DNA of 64,000 bases from Sva-07 sp041685755 (GTDB lineage Bacteria > Actinomycetota > Acidimicrobiia > Acidimicrobiales > Ilumatobacteraceae), in contig JAWLFC010000002.1 in NCBI GenBank assembly GCA_041685755.1, positions 1-64,000 on the forward strand, read 5' to 3'. The notes below the pieces were generated by a model. It had not been told where the DNA came from and ran no database searches. It saw only the letters and a list, made by a program, of their open reading frames with translations. The stretch's first letter is position 1; each line of letters starts with the position of its first letter. The position numbers and the translations under genes are program-made. This document shows, one piece after another, positions 15,914 to 23,742 of this stretch.

Positions 15914-16912
15914 ATGCCGACAGCGTTCATCACGGGGATCACGGGTCAGGACGGCCAGCATCTGGCGGAGTTCCTGCACGAGCAGGGTTACTTGGTGTTC
16001 GGGATGGTGAAGGGGCAGAGCAATCCGCGGGCGGAGCGGTTGCAGGCGGAGTTGCCGTTCGTGGAGTTGGTGTCGGGTGATCTGGCCGATCTGCCGTCGT
16101 TGGTGGGGGCGTTGGAGGCGTGTCAGCCCGATGAGGTGTACAACCTGGGGGCGATCAGTTTCGTGGCGTTGTCGTTCTCGCAGGCGGAGTTGACGGCGAA
16201 CATCACCGGGTTGGGGGTGTTGCGCATGTTGGAGGCGATCCGCATGGTCGGCGGGTCGCAGAACAATCCGATCCGGTTCTATCAGGCGTCCAGTTCGGAG
16301 ATGTTCGGGCAGGTGCGTGAGACACCGCAGACCGAGTTGACGCCGTTCCATCCCCGCAGCCCGTACGGGTGCGCGAAGGTCTTCGGTCACGACATCGTGG
16401 TGAACTACCGCGAGTCGTACGGGCTGCACGCCAGCTCGGGGATCCTGTTCAACCACGAGGGCCCGCGCCGCGGGATCGAGTTCGTGACCCGCAAGGTGAC
16501 CAACGCGGTGGCGCGGATCAAGCTGGGCGTGCAGCACGAGGTGGTGTTGGGCAACCTGGACTCCAAACGTGACTGGGGATACGCCGGTGACTACGTGAAG
16601 GGCATGTGGATGATGCTCCAGCAGGACGAGCCCGATGACTACGTCCTCGCCACGGGCCAGACGCATTCGATCGAGGACCTCGTCGAGCGGGCGTTCGCCG
16701 AGGTCGGCATCGACGACTGGCGCAGCTACGTGCGCCAGGACCCCAAGTTCCTGCGCCCGGCCGAGGTCGACCTGCTGATCGGCGACGCCAGCAAGGCCCG
16801 CACCAAGCTCGGCTGGGAACCAGAAGTCGACTTCCCCGCACTCGTCAAGATGATGGTCGCCCACGACCTCGAACTCGAAGCCGCCAAAGCCGGACTTCCC
16901 GTCCCCGACTGA
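15914..16912 (+). CDS. gmd: GDP-mannose 4,6-dehydratase
   Basis: Gmd converts GDP-D-mannose to GDP-4-keto-6-deoxy-D-mannose, the branch point to GDP-fucose and GDP-rhamnose. The 332-residue protein has GITGQDGQHLAEFL at the N-terminus, YNLGAISFVALSF, ASSSEMFGQ, and the catalytic SPYGCAKVFGH, with NHEGPRRGIEFVTRK and SKRDWGYAGDYVKGMWMMLQ after it. Codon use is oddly split: the first 600 or so bases favour TTG, GTG, GCG and GGG, the last 350 favour the C-ending codons used by neighbours. That suggests a hybrid gene made by recombination. Confidence 0.95.
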   Translation: MPTAFITGITGQDGQHLAEFLHEQGYLVFGMVKGQSNPRAERLQAELPFVELVSGDLADLPSLVGALEACQPDEVYNLGAISFVALSFSQAELTANITGLGVLRMLEAIRMVGGSQNNPIRFYQASSSEMFGQVRETPQTELTPFHPRSPYGCAKVFGHDIVVNYRESYGLHASSGILFNHEGPRRGIEFVTRKVTNAVARIKLGVQHEVVLGNLDSKRDWGYAGDYVKGMWMMLQQDEPDDYVLATGQTHSIEDLVERAFAEVGIDDWRSYVRQDPKFLRPAEVDLLIGDASKARTKLGWEPEVDFPALVKMMVAHDLELEAAKAGLPVPD

Positions 16913-16939
16913 GAACCGGCGGCGCGGCCAGCGACCGCG

Positions 16940-18265
16940 TCAGGTCTCGAAGGGCATGTCGGTGATCGCCTCCATCACCGACGACTGGTTCGGTGTCGCA
17001 CCCACCCGGAGGCGGTGCCGCAGGGCGAAGGCGAAGGCGATCAGTGCCGCCGTGGACGACACGACCAGCCCGATCTCGATGCGGCGGAAGACCTCGTCAC
17101 TCGAGAGCCAGGTGCCGAGCGCGAATCCGACGACGCCGATGCCCCACCCCAACGCCACGAGTGCGTGGCCCTGGAGCGCGATGACCGCCTGGGCGGTGGC
17201 CAGCGCCAGCATGTAGACGGCGCTGCTCAGCGACAGCATGGCCAGCGTCCGGCTGCTGAGGTCGGCGTCGTAGACGATGCGAAGCGCCAGCGGGCCGAGC
17301 AGGAACGCCCCCGCCGTGCCCACCACGCCGACGCCGAGCACGACGAGCATCAAGCGCTGGAGCCCGTTGCGGAACTCGGTGAACTCGCCCCGCGCCGCCA
17401 GACGGCTGAGGCGGGGCAGCAGGGCGGCCTGGACGGCCTGGAACAGGAACAGCGGGATCCGAGCCAGCAGGACCCCGTAGGAGAACTGGGTGACGAGCCC
17501 GCTCTCGGTGTCGGTGGCGAGGATGCTGGCGGTGATCGGCCCGGCGTTGAGCAACGCCGCGGCGCTCACCGACCCGAGCAGCAGCCAACCCAGGTTCGGG
17601 GTGACCTCGCCCCACTCGGCCGGCGGCCCGTCGTCGGTGCGCAGGGCACCGCGTCGGTACACGTACGCCACGGCGAACAACGGAGAGATGGCGATCGCCA
17701 GGCCGTAGGCGCCGGCCGCTGTCACCCCGATCACGGCCAGCAGCACGCACAGCACGATCCGGACGATGCCGTCGGAGCCCAGGACGACGGCGTACTCGGT
17801 GAAGCGGCCGCTGCCCGAGCAGACACCGCGGGCCATGTGGGCCGGGGCGTAGGCCGCGAACGCGGCGATCAGCGCCACGACCATCAACCAGTCACCGCCG
17901 AAGTACGACGAGGCGATCAGCTGACTGGCGGCGAGGATCGCCAGCACGACGATGGCAACGAGGAATCCGCCCAGCCCGACCACCTTGCGCACGACCGGTC
18001 GCCCGCCCTCGCCGACCGCGCGGCGATGGGACAGGGCGCGTCCGAGTTCCTGCTCCAGCGGCAGGAAGAACCCGGGTGCGAGTGCGAAGGTGGCGAACCA
18101 CATCGCCGCGATGGGCGCGAACTCCTCGTCGCCGCCGACGGCGACGGTGCCGACCTTGAAGAACGCGTAGGTCGCGACGCCGGCGACCAGGAGCGCGACG
18201 CCGACCGGGATCGTCCCTTCGGGGAGCGGTGTACGCGTTTCGGCGCGAGGGGTGGTCGGCGACAC
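16940..18265 (-). CDS. Polysaccharide flippase-type membrane protein (MATE/MVF-like)
   Basis: A 441-residue integral membrane protein with about 12-14 hydrophobic segments spread along its length (for example VALLVAGVATYAFF near residue 25 and WLLLGSVSAAALLNAGPI in the middle). Length, helix spacing and the GTG start after a short Thr/Pro-rich N-terminus fit Wzx-type exporters that move lipid-linked oligosaccharides across the membrane. The assignment rests on topology and context with glycosyltransferases rather than a strong motif. The GTG at 18265 has TAGCAT 9 bases upstream. A substrate cannot be given. Confidence 0.78.
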   Translation of the reverse strand: MSPTTPRAETRTPLPEGTIPVGVALLVAGVATYAFFKVGTVAVGGDEEFAPIAAMWFATFALAPGFFLPLEQELGRALSHRRAVGEGGRPVVRKVVGLGGFLVAIVVLAILAASQLIASSYFGGDWLMVVALIAAFAAYAPAHMARGVCSGSGRFTEYAVVLGSDGIVRIVLCVLLAVIGVTAAGAYGLAIAISPLFAVAYVYRRGALRTDDGPPAEWGEVTPNLGWLLLGSVSAAALLNAGPITASILATDTESGLVTQFSYGVLLARIPLFLFQAVQAALLPRLSRLAARGEFTEFRNGLQRLMLVVLGVGVVGTAGAFLLGPLALRIVYDADLSSRTLAMLSLSSAVYMLALATAQAVIALQGHALVALGWGIGVVGFALGTWLSSDEVFRRIEIGLVVSSTAALIAFAFALRHRLRVGATPNQSSVMEAITDMPFET

Positions 18266-18274
18266 GGGAGCCCG

Positions 18275-18280
18275 ATGCTA
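18275..18280 (-). promoter_or_regulatory. TAGCAT -10 of flippase gene, made from the upstream TAG stop
   Basis: TAGCAT on the minus strand ends 9 bases before the flippase GTG. Its first three bases are the stop codon of the 65-residue gene upstream. Confidence 0.55.
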
Positions 18281-18475
18281 CCGATGCAGGCTGCGTTCGA
18301 TCTCGCGGCGTCGGACCTGGGCTCGCTGCACGGTGAGGAGACCGAGACCGACCGTGACATAGGTCGCATCCTTGGCGAGCTCGGTCACGCGGCCGGTGAT
18401 GCGCCCGGCGATCGCTGGCACGTCGAAGTCGGTCAGGTCGACGCGGGTGGGATCGAGCGGAGACCAGTGGGCCAT
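18278..18475 (-). CDS. Small conserved-looking protein, 65 residues, unknown function
   Basis: The protein begins MAHWSPLDPTRVDLTDFDV and continues through one mildly hydrophobic stretch, DATYVTVGLGLLTVQRAQV, to a basic C-terminal helix (RRREIERSLHR). It fits a short membrane-associated or amphipathic helical protein. Support for a real gene comes from TAACGT exactly 6 bases before the ATG, codon use like the neighbours, and its fit between a divergent and a downstream gene. I do not recognise the family. It may be co-transcribed with the flippase. Confidence 0.65.
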   Translation of the reverse strand: MAHWSPLDPTRVDLTDFDVPAIAGRITGRVTELAKDATYVTVGLGLLTVQRAQVRRREIERSLHR

Positions 18476-18481
18476 GACGGT

Positions 18482-18487
18482 ACGTTA
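18482..18487 (-). promoter_or_regulatory. TAACGT -10 of 65-residue protein gene
   Basis: On the minus strand TAACGT ends 6 bases before the ATG at 18475. Confidence 0.55.
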
Positions 18488-18501
18488 CCGAGAGACGTCG
18501 G

Positions 18502-18507
18502 TAGCCT
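18502..18507 (+). promoter_or_regulatory. TAGCCT -10 of giant GT2 gene
   Basis: TAGCCT ends 9 bases before the GTG at 18517. It lies only 14 bases from the divergent TAACGT box. Confidence 0.55.
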
Positions 18508-18516
18508 CGCTCCATC

Positions 18517-21500
18517 GTGGACTCGGAGACTCAACAAGCCCCGCCCGTCGTGGCGGTCGTCGTCGTCCACGATCCCGGTTCGTGGTTCGACGAGACGCTC
18601 GCCGCGCTGGCCGCGCAGGACTATCCGAACCTGCGGATGCTGTTCCTGGTCGCCGACGGCGTGACCCCCTTCGACGAGGTGCAGGAGCGGATCGCGCCGG
18701 TCGTCCCGAACGCGTTCGTACGGTCGCTCGGCGTCAATGCCGGGTTCGGGCCGGCGGTCAACGAGGTGCTCCGGCTCGTCGAGGGCGACAACGGCCTCTT
18801 CCTCGTCTGCCATGACGACATCGCTCCGGAACCCGACGCGTTGCGGCTGCTCGTCGAGGAGCTGTACCGCTCCAACGCCGGCGCCGTCGGCCCGAAGTTC
18901 GTCGAGTGGGACGAGCCGCGCATCCTGCAGTCGGTCGGTCTGAGCACCGACCGCTTCGGCGAGATCGATCCGGTCGTCGAGGTGGGCGAGGTCGACCAGG
19001 AGCAGCACGACGGGGTGCGCGACGTCTTCGCCCTCCCTTCGGCCTACTTCCTCGTGCGAGCCGACCTCTTCCGCCAACTCGGCGGTTTCGACCCTGCGAT
19101 CGACTTCCACGGCGAGGACGTCGAGCTGTGCTGGCGCCTTCATCACAGCGGAGCGCGCGTGATCGTGGTGCCGTCTGCCCGCGTCCGCCACCTCGCGCAG
19201 CTCCGCGACCGGCGCCCGGATCTCGGGCACGGCCGGTTGAAGGCCCGCCACCGGATGCGGTCCGTGGCCACGCTCACCGGAGCGTCCCGGCTCCCGCTGC
19301 GCTCGATCGAGCTGGTGCTCCTCACGATCGGCGAACTCGTGGTCGGCCCGTTCACCGGACGTTTCGGGCAGGCCTGGAAGTCGCTGGGCGCCCTGGCCGG
19401 GCTGATACCTCGGACCCCGGTGATCCTCGCCCGGCGTCGGGCCGTGAAGCCCGGGCGGCTGGTGCCCGAGCGCGAGGTCTACAGCCTCCAGGAGCGAGGC
19501 AGTGCGCGGCTGAACTCGTACCTGCGCAGCCGGGAAACCGCCACCTACGTGGGCTCGGGAGTCGAGGTGCGGCGTTGGCGACCGAGCACGACCGCTCCCG
19601 TTCTGGCCTGGCTCGCCGTCCTCGCCGGCATCGTGATCGGATCGCGTTCGCTGCTCACCGGTGGGATCGCGCCGGTGGGCGAGTTCCTGCCGTTCCCGGA
19701 GAGTCCCGCTCGTCTGCTCGACACGTTCATGTCGGGTTGGAACCCGACCGGGGCCGGCGCCACCTCGCCGAATCCGACCGGATGGGCGACGCTGGCCGGC
19801 CTGTCGGTCGTCACGCTCTTCAACATGGGGCTGTTGCACACCCTGTTCGTGCTCGGCCTGATCGTGGCCGGCGTCGCCGGCACCTGGAAGCTGGCCACCG
19901 TGTTCCCGTCGACGCGCGCCCAGGTCGGCGCACTGGTCGTGTACGCGGCCACGCCGCTGGTCGGCGGGGCGATGTCGAGCGGCCGCCTCACCGTGCTCGT
20001 GACGTACGCGGCCGTGCCCTGGACGGTGCATCTGCTCAGACGGGCCGCCGGCATCTCCACGGCCGATCCACTGCTCTCGGCCTCCGACGCCGTCGACGGC
20101 CTCGTCGAACTCGACGGGCTCGAACGGGTGCGGCGAACGGCGCTCGCCGGCATCGTGATCGCTCTCGCCGCCGCTTTCGCACCGATCGTCCTGCCGGTCG
20201 TCGTCGTCCTCGCCGTGGTGCTGGCGGTCGCGACGCTCCTCGCCGGTGCCTCGTGGCAGACCGCCGGATGGTTCGCCGCGACGGGGCTGGGCGCCGCCGC
20301 GATCGCCGCGCTGTTGAACCTGCCGTGGATCTTCTCGTGGACGTGGGACGGGCTCGTCGGAGCCGCGCCCGTCGGTGACCCGGGGCGGGGACTGTTGGCG
20401 TTGGCGTCGTTCGAGATCGGCAGGACCGACGTCGCCGCGTTGGCATTGGCGCTGTACCTCCCGGTGTTCGCGGCCCTGCTGCTGGCGCGGGCGTGGCGAC
20501 TGACCTGGGCGGTTCGCGCCGGCATGCTCGTGGTGTCGTTCGGGGCGCTCGCCGTGCTCGGCGACCGCGGGAGCCTGCCGTTCGCCGTTCCCGAGGCCGG
20601 GGTGCTGTTGGTGCCGGTGGCCCTCGGGCTGGCCCTCGCCGCCGCAGCGGCGCTGGCGGCGTTCGATCTGGACGTCCGTGGCGGTTCGTTCGGATGGCAG
20701 CAGCCGCTCGGCTTGCTCGCCAGCGTCGCCGTTGCCGTCGGGGTCGTGCCGGGCGTCGTCGCCATCGCCGATGGCTCCTTCCAGACGCCGACCACCCCGC
20801 TGGCCCGCCTCATCGACGCGTCGCTCCCCGATGCCGACACCGCGGGCGACTTCAACGTGCTGTTGCTCGGCGACGCCCGGGTGCTCCCGGTCCCGGCGAC
20901 GGAGTACCGCGATGGTGTCTCGTGGGCGATCGTCGACGACGGAGCCCTCGACGCCCTCGACCGCTGGGCGCCTGCGCCGAACGCGGCGAGCGCACTCGTC
21001 ACGACCGCGCTCGACGAGATGTCGGCGTCGTCGACGCTCCGGGCGGGTCGTCTGCTGGCGCCGCTCGGGATCCGGTACATCGTGGTGCCGCCGTTCGACG
21101 GGGTGACCTCCACCGTCAATGATCCGCTGCCGTTGCCCGTCGGGCTCGTCCCCTCGCTCGAGGACCAACTCGATCTCGTCGCGCTCATCCCGCGGCTGCC
21201 GACGCTCGAGGTGTTCGAGAACCGGGCCTGGCTGCCCACGGTGGCGTCGCTGTCGGGGCCGTCGGCGGAGGCGAGTTCGTCGGCAGGGTCCGAGGTGCTG
21301 GTCCGGTCGGAGCTGAGCGACGCCACCGCGGTGTTCGTCGGCGCCGACCAGTTCGGCCCGACCGTCGACGACGTCGAGGCGGGTGTCGTCCACCTCGCCG
21401 TGCCGTTCGACGACAACTGGTCGTTGCGCGTCGACGGCGAGTCGATCCCTGCCCGGCGAGCATTCGGTGAGACGACGGCGTTCGACGTCACCACGGCCGG

Positions 21501-21747
21501 TGTGGGGACGCTGCGGTACGACTCTCCGGCGACCCGGTTCCTCGCGGTCGTGGTCCAGGCGTTGCTGTGGATCGTGGCGCTCGTCGTCGTGTCGCGGATC
21601 CGGGTGCCCACGCCGCGTCGAGGAGGTCTCGTCGACACCGACGAGGCCATCATCGACCTGTCGAGTGAGCCGGCCGCCGACCCGGCCCTCCAACCGGTGC
21701 TCGCGCCACCGGTGCCACCGAGCGTCAGCGGGGAGGTCGAGCAGTGA
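18517..21747 (+). CDS. Giant GT2 glycosyltransferase-membrane fusion protein
   Basis: A 1076-residue protein. Residues 1-260 form an inverting GT2 domain: VVVVHDPGSWFDETLAALAA, CHDDIAPEPDAL as the metal-binding acidic motif, and FHGEDVELCWRL as the catalytic ED motif. Then come about ten or more membrane helices (from about residue 360), a long external domain (about 760-1000), and a last helix near 1007-1027. This architecture occurs in actinobacteria next to DUF5719 and DUF3499 genes, as here. It probably builds or extends a lipid-linked envelope glycan, using its outer domain on the exported product. The next gene overlaps by 4 bases. Confidence 0.85.
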   Translation: MDSETQQAPPVVAVVVVHDPGSWFDETLAALAAQDYPNLRMLFLVADGVTPFDEVQERIAPVVPNAFVRSLGVNAGFGPAVNEVLRLVEGDNGLFLVCHDDIAPEPDALRLLVEELYRSNAGAVGPKFVEWDEPRILQSVGLSTDRFGEIDPVVEVGEVDQEQHDGVRDVFALPSAYFLVRADLFRQLGGFDPAIDFHGEDVELCWRLHHSGARVIVVPSARVRHLAQLRDRRPDLGHGRLKARHRMRSVATLTGASRLPLRSIELVLLTIGELVVGPFTGRFGQAWKSLGALAGLIPRTPVILARRRAVKPGRLVPEREVYSLQERGSARLNSYLRSRETATYVGSGVEVRRWRPSTTAPVLAWLAVLAGIVIGSRSLLTGGIAPVGEFLPFPESPARLLDTFMSGWNPTGAGATSPNPTGWATLAGLSVVTLFNMGLLHTLFVLGLIVAGVAGTWKLATVFPSTRAQVGALVVYAATPLVGGAMSSGRLTVLVTYAAVPWTVHLLRRAAGISTADPLLSASDAVDGLVELDGLERVRRTALAGIVIALAAAFAPIVLPVVVVLAVVLAVATLLAGASWQTAGWFAATGLGAAAIAALLNLPWIFSWTWDGLVGAAPVGDPGRGLLALASFEIGRTDVAALALALYLPVFAALLLARAWRLTWAVRAGMLVVSFGALAVLGDRGSLPFAVPEAGVLLVPVALGLALAAAAALAAFDLDVRGGSFGWQQPLGLLASVAVAVGVVPGVVAIADGSFQTPTTPLARLIDASLPDADTAGDFNVLLLGDARVLPVPATEYRDGVSWAIVDDGALDALDRWAPAPNAASALVTTALDEMSASSTLRAGRLLAPLGIRYIVVPPFDGVTSTVNDPLPLPVGLVPSLEDQLDLVALIPRLPTLEVFENRAWLPTVASLSGPSAEASSSAGSEVLVRSELSDATAVFVGADQFGPTVDDVEAGVVHLAVPFDDNWSLRVDGESIPARRAFGETTAFDVTTAGVGTLRYDSPATRFLAVVVQALLWIVALVVVSRIRVPTPRRGGLVDTDEAIIDLSSEPAADPALQPVLAPPVPPSVSGEVEQ

Positions 21748-23198
21748 TCCGCCGCGCTGTTCCCGCCCTCGTCGTGGTGTCGGTCGGCGTCGCCGGGTTG
21801 TTGGCGGTCGGTCGTGACGAACCGGTGCGGTCCGAGCCGTTCTTCTCGACGGAGGCGGGGGCGTGGATGCCGTCGGTCGACGACGCGACGTCGCTGACGG
21901 GGAGCTGGTTCTGTCCGGGTGTCCCGGCGAGCGGCGAGGACGGCGTCGGTGGCGAGGTCGTGATCTCCAACCGTGACGACGAGCAGCTGTTCGGCACCTT
22001 CGCCGTCCTCGCGTCCGACGGACCCGCGGCCGAGCAGGACCTGCTCGTCGAGCCGTGGTCGCAGACGACCATCGACGTCGACGCGTTCGTCACGACCCCG
22101 TTCGCCGCGGTCGTCGTCGAGATCGAAGGCGGCAGCGGCGTCGTCGAACAGCGGGCATTCCACCCGGCGGGTGACTCGGTCTCGCCGTGCGCCAACGACA
22201 CCTCCGACACGTGGTACTTCGCCGACGGTTTCACCGTCGACGGCAGCATCGAGACGCTGATCATCACCAACCCCTATGACGACACGGCGAGTGCGAATCT
22301 CCGATTCGCAACGCTGGCAGGTGAGTCGACGCCGTCGGCGTTCCAGGGTTTCACCGTGCCGCCCCGCTCGGTCCGGACGATCCCGATCGCCGAACTCGGC
22401 GCCCGCGACGAACCGGTGATCGCCGTCGAGGTCAGCGCCCAACGTGGCCGATTCACGGTGGGCCGGGCACAGCACTACCTGGGCGGCGGCAGGCTCGGGT
22501 ACGGCGTGACCCTGGCGGCGCCCGCACTGCGCGACCAGTGGTGGTTCGCCGACGGCGAACAGGGCAACGGCGTCACCGAGACGTTCGCGATCTACAACCC
22601 GACCGAGGCCGACGTCCAGGTCGACGCCGTGTTCCTCGGCATCCCGCTCGAGGCGACCGTCGGGACCCTCACCGTCGAGGTGCCCGCCGGCGATGCCGTC
22701 ATCTTCGACCCCGACGAGATCGCGCCCGAAGGGTCGATCCCCGACGGCCGTCATGCGACGGTGTTCTCGACGCTCGCCGCCCCCTCGGTCGTCGTCGAGC
22801 GGATCCTCACCCGGCCGGCGGGCGACTCGGTCGCCACCACGGTCACGGTCGGGGCCCCGCCACGAGAGGACGGCTACGTGGCGTCGCGATGGCACATCGG
22901 GATCGGGCCGTCGACGCCGACACCGGAGGCGATCGTCGCCTACAACGCCGACAACGTCGAGGGCACGATCACGATCGAGGCGGTCGGTCCGGCCGGCCCG
23001 ACGCCGGTGGCGTCGTTGACCGACATCCCGGTGCCGCCAGGTGCGGTCGTGGCCATCGACCTGGTCGATCCCGAGGTGTTCGACCGCGAGCTGATCGTGC
23101 AGTCCTCGAACCGGGTGTTCGTCGAGCGCTCGCTGTCGCGAGGCAGCGGACGTGAAGGCCGGTGGAATTCCTGGGCGCTCCCGGCGGCGGGCAGCTGA
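21744..23198 (+). CDS. DUF5719-type exported protein
   Basis: A 484-residue protein with an N-terminal signal or anchor (RRAVPALVVVSVGVAGLLAVG) and an all-beta exterior made of recurrent blocks: WYFADGFTVDGSIETLIITNP, WWFADGEQGNGVTETFAIYNP and similar, each followed by P(P)R/AGD-type turns. This is the pattern of DUF5719 proteins, which in actinobacteria follow the large GT2 gene. It starts inside the GT2 stop (ATGA-type 4-base overlap), implying tight co-expression. A partner role in glycan export or modification is inference; no catalytic residues are evident. Confidence 0.82.
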   Translation: MIRRAVPALVVVSVGVAGLLAVGRDEPVRSEPFFSTEAGAWMPSVDDATSLTGSWFCPGVPASGEDGVGGEVVISNRDDEQLFGTFAVLASDGPAAEQDLLVEPWSQTTIDVDAFVTTPFAAVVVEIEGGSGVVEQRAFHPAGDSVSPCANDTSDTWYFADGFTVDGSIETLIITNPYDDTASANLRFATLAGESTPSAFQGFTVPPRSVRTIPIAELGARDEPVIAVEVSAQRGRFTVGRAQHYLGGGRLGYGVTLAAPALRDQWWFADGEQGNGVTETFAIYNPTEADVQVDAVFLGIPLEATVGTLTVEVPAGDAVIFDPDEIAPEGSIPDGRHATVFSTLAAPSVVVERILTRPAGDSVATTVTVGAPPREDGYVASRWHIGIGPSTPTPEAIVAYNADNVEGTITIEAVGPAGPTPVASLTDIPVPPGAVVAIDLVDPEVFDRELIVQSSNRVFVERSLSRGSGREGRWNSWALPAAGS

Positions 23199-23222
23199 GC
23201 CGACGTCGTCGGACGGCGTCGA

Positions 23223-23228
23223 TAGCCT
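23223..23228 (+). promoter_or_regulatory. TAGCCT -10 of thioredoxin-like gene
   Basis: TAGCCT ends 8 bases before the GTG at 23237. Confidence 0.55.
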
Positions 23229-23236
23229 GCGAGACC

Positions 23237-23704
23237 GTGGACCGGTTGATCGTCGCGCTCGTCATCGTGGCCGTGGTGGCCGTCGTGGCCGCCGTGGTGC
23301 GGCAGCGACGACCCTCCGACGCACCGACCCAGCGCCGCTTCAGCGCACCGACGCAACTCGATCGCAGCGACTTCGAGCGCCCGGACGCGCCGTGGCTGGT
23401 GGCGGTGTTCACGTCGGCGACCTGTTCGACGTGTGCGAGCGTCGTGGCCAAGGCCGAGGTGCTCGAGAGCGACTCGGTCGCCGTGCACGACGTCGAGTTC
23501 GTCGCCGACCGGGCGTTGCACGAGCGCTACTCCATCGATGCCGTTCCCACCGTGGTGATCGCAGATTCGCGCGGCGTGGTCGCGGCGTCGTTCGTCGGGC
23601 AGATGACGGCGACCGACCTGTGGGCTGCCGTCGCCGAAGCCCGCGAGCCCGGTTCGACCCCGGGCGGCGGAGCCTGTCAGCGTCCCGACGCGCCGGTCGA
23701 CTGA
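23237..23704 (+). CDS. Membrane-anchored thioredoxin-like protein
   Basis: A 155-residue protein with an N-terminal membrane helix (about residues 3-23, LIVALVIVAVVAVVAAVV) and a thioredoxin fold. The active site reads TSATCSTCASV (CxxC), and the cis-proline loop is VPTVVIADSRG. The fold would face outward if the helix is a signal anchor, suggesting thiol-disulfide exchange on exported proteins; orientation is not certain. GTG 23237 is preferred over an upstream in-frame ATG because TAGCCT lies 8 bases before it. The C-terminal 25 residues are Pro/Gly-rich with one extra cysteine. Confidence 0.83.
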   Translation: MDRLIVALVIVAVVAVVAAVVRQRRPSDAPTQRRFSAPTQLDRSDFERPDAPWLVAVFTSATCSTCASVVAKAEVLESDSVAVHDVEFVADRALHERYSIDAVPTVVIADSRGVVAASFVGQMTATDLWAAVAEAREPGSTPGGGACQRPDAPVD

Positions 23705-23742
23705 CCCGCTCCTCTCAGCGAGCGACGTGCTGCCGGTCGCTC

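Noticed and set aside
18433..21693. Very long antisense frame opposite the giant GT2 gene
   Set aside because: High GC with strong third-position bias opens long antisense frames. This one is Arg/Gly/Asp-rich with no family motif, while the plus strand has a clear GT2 domain.
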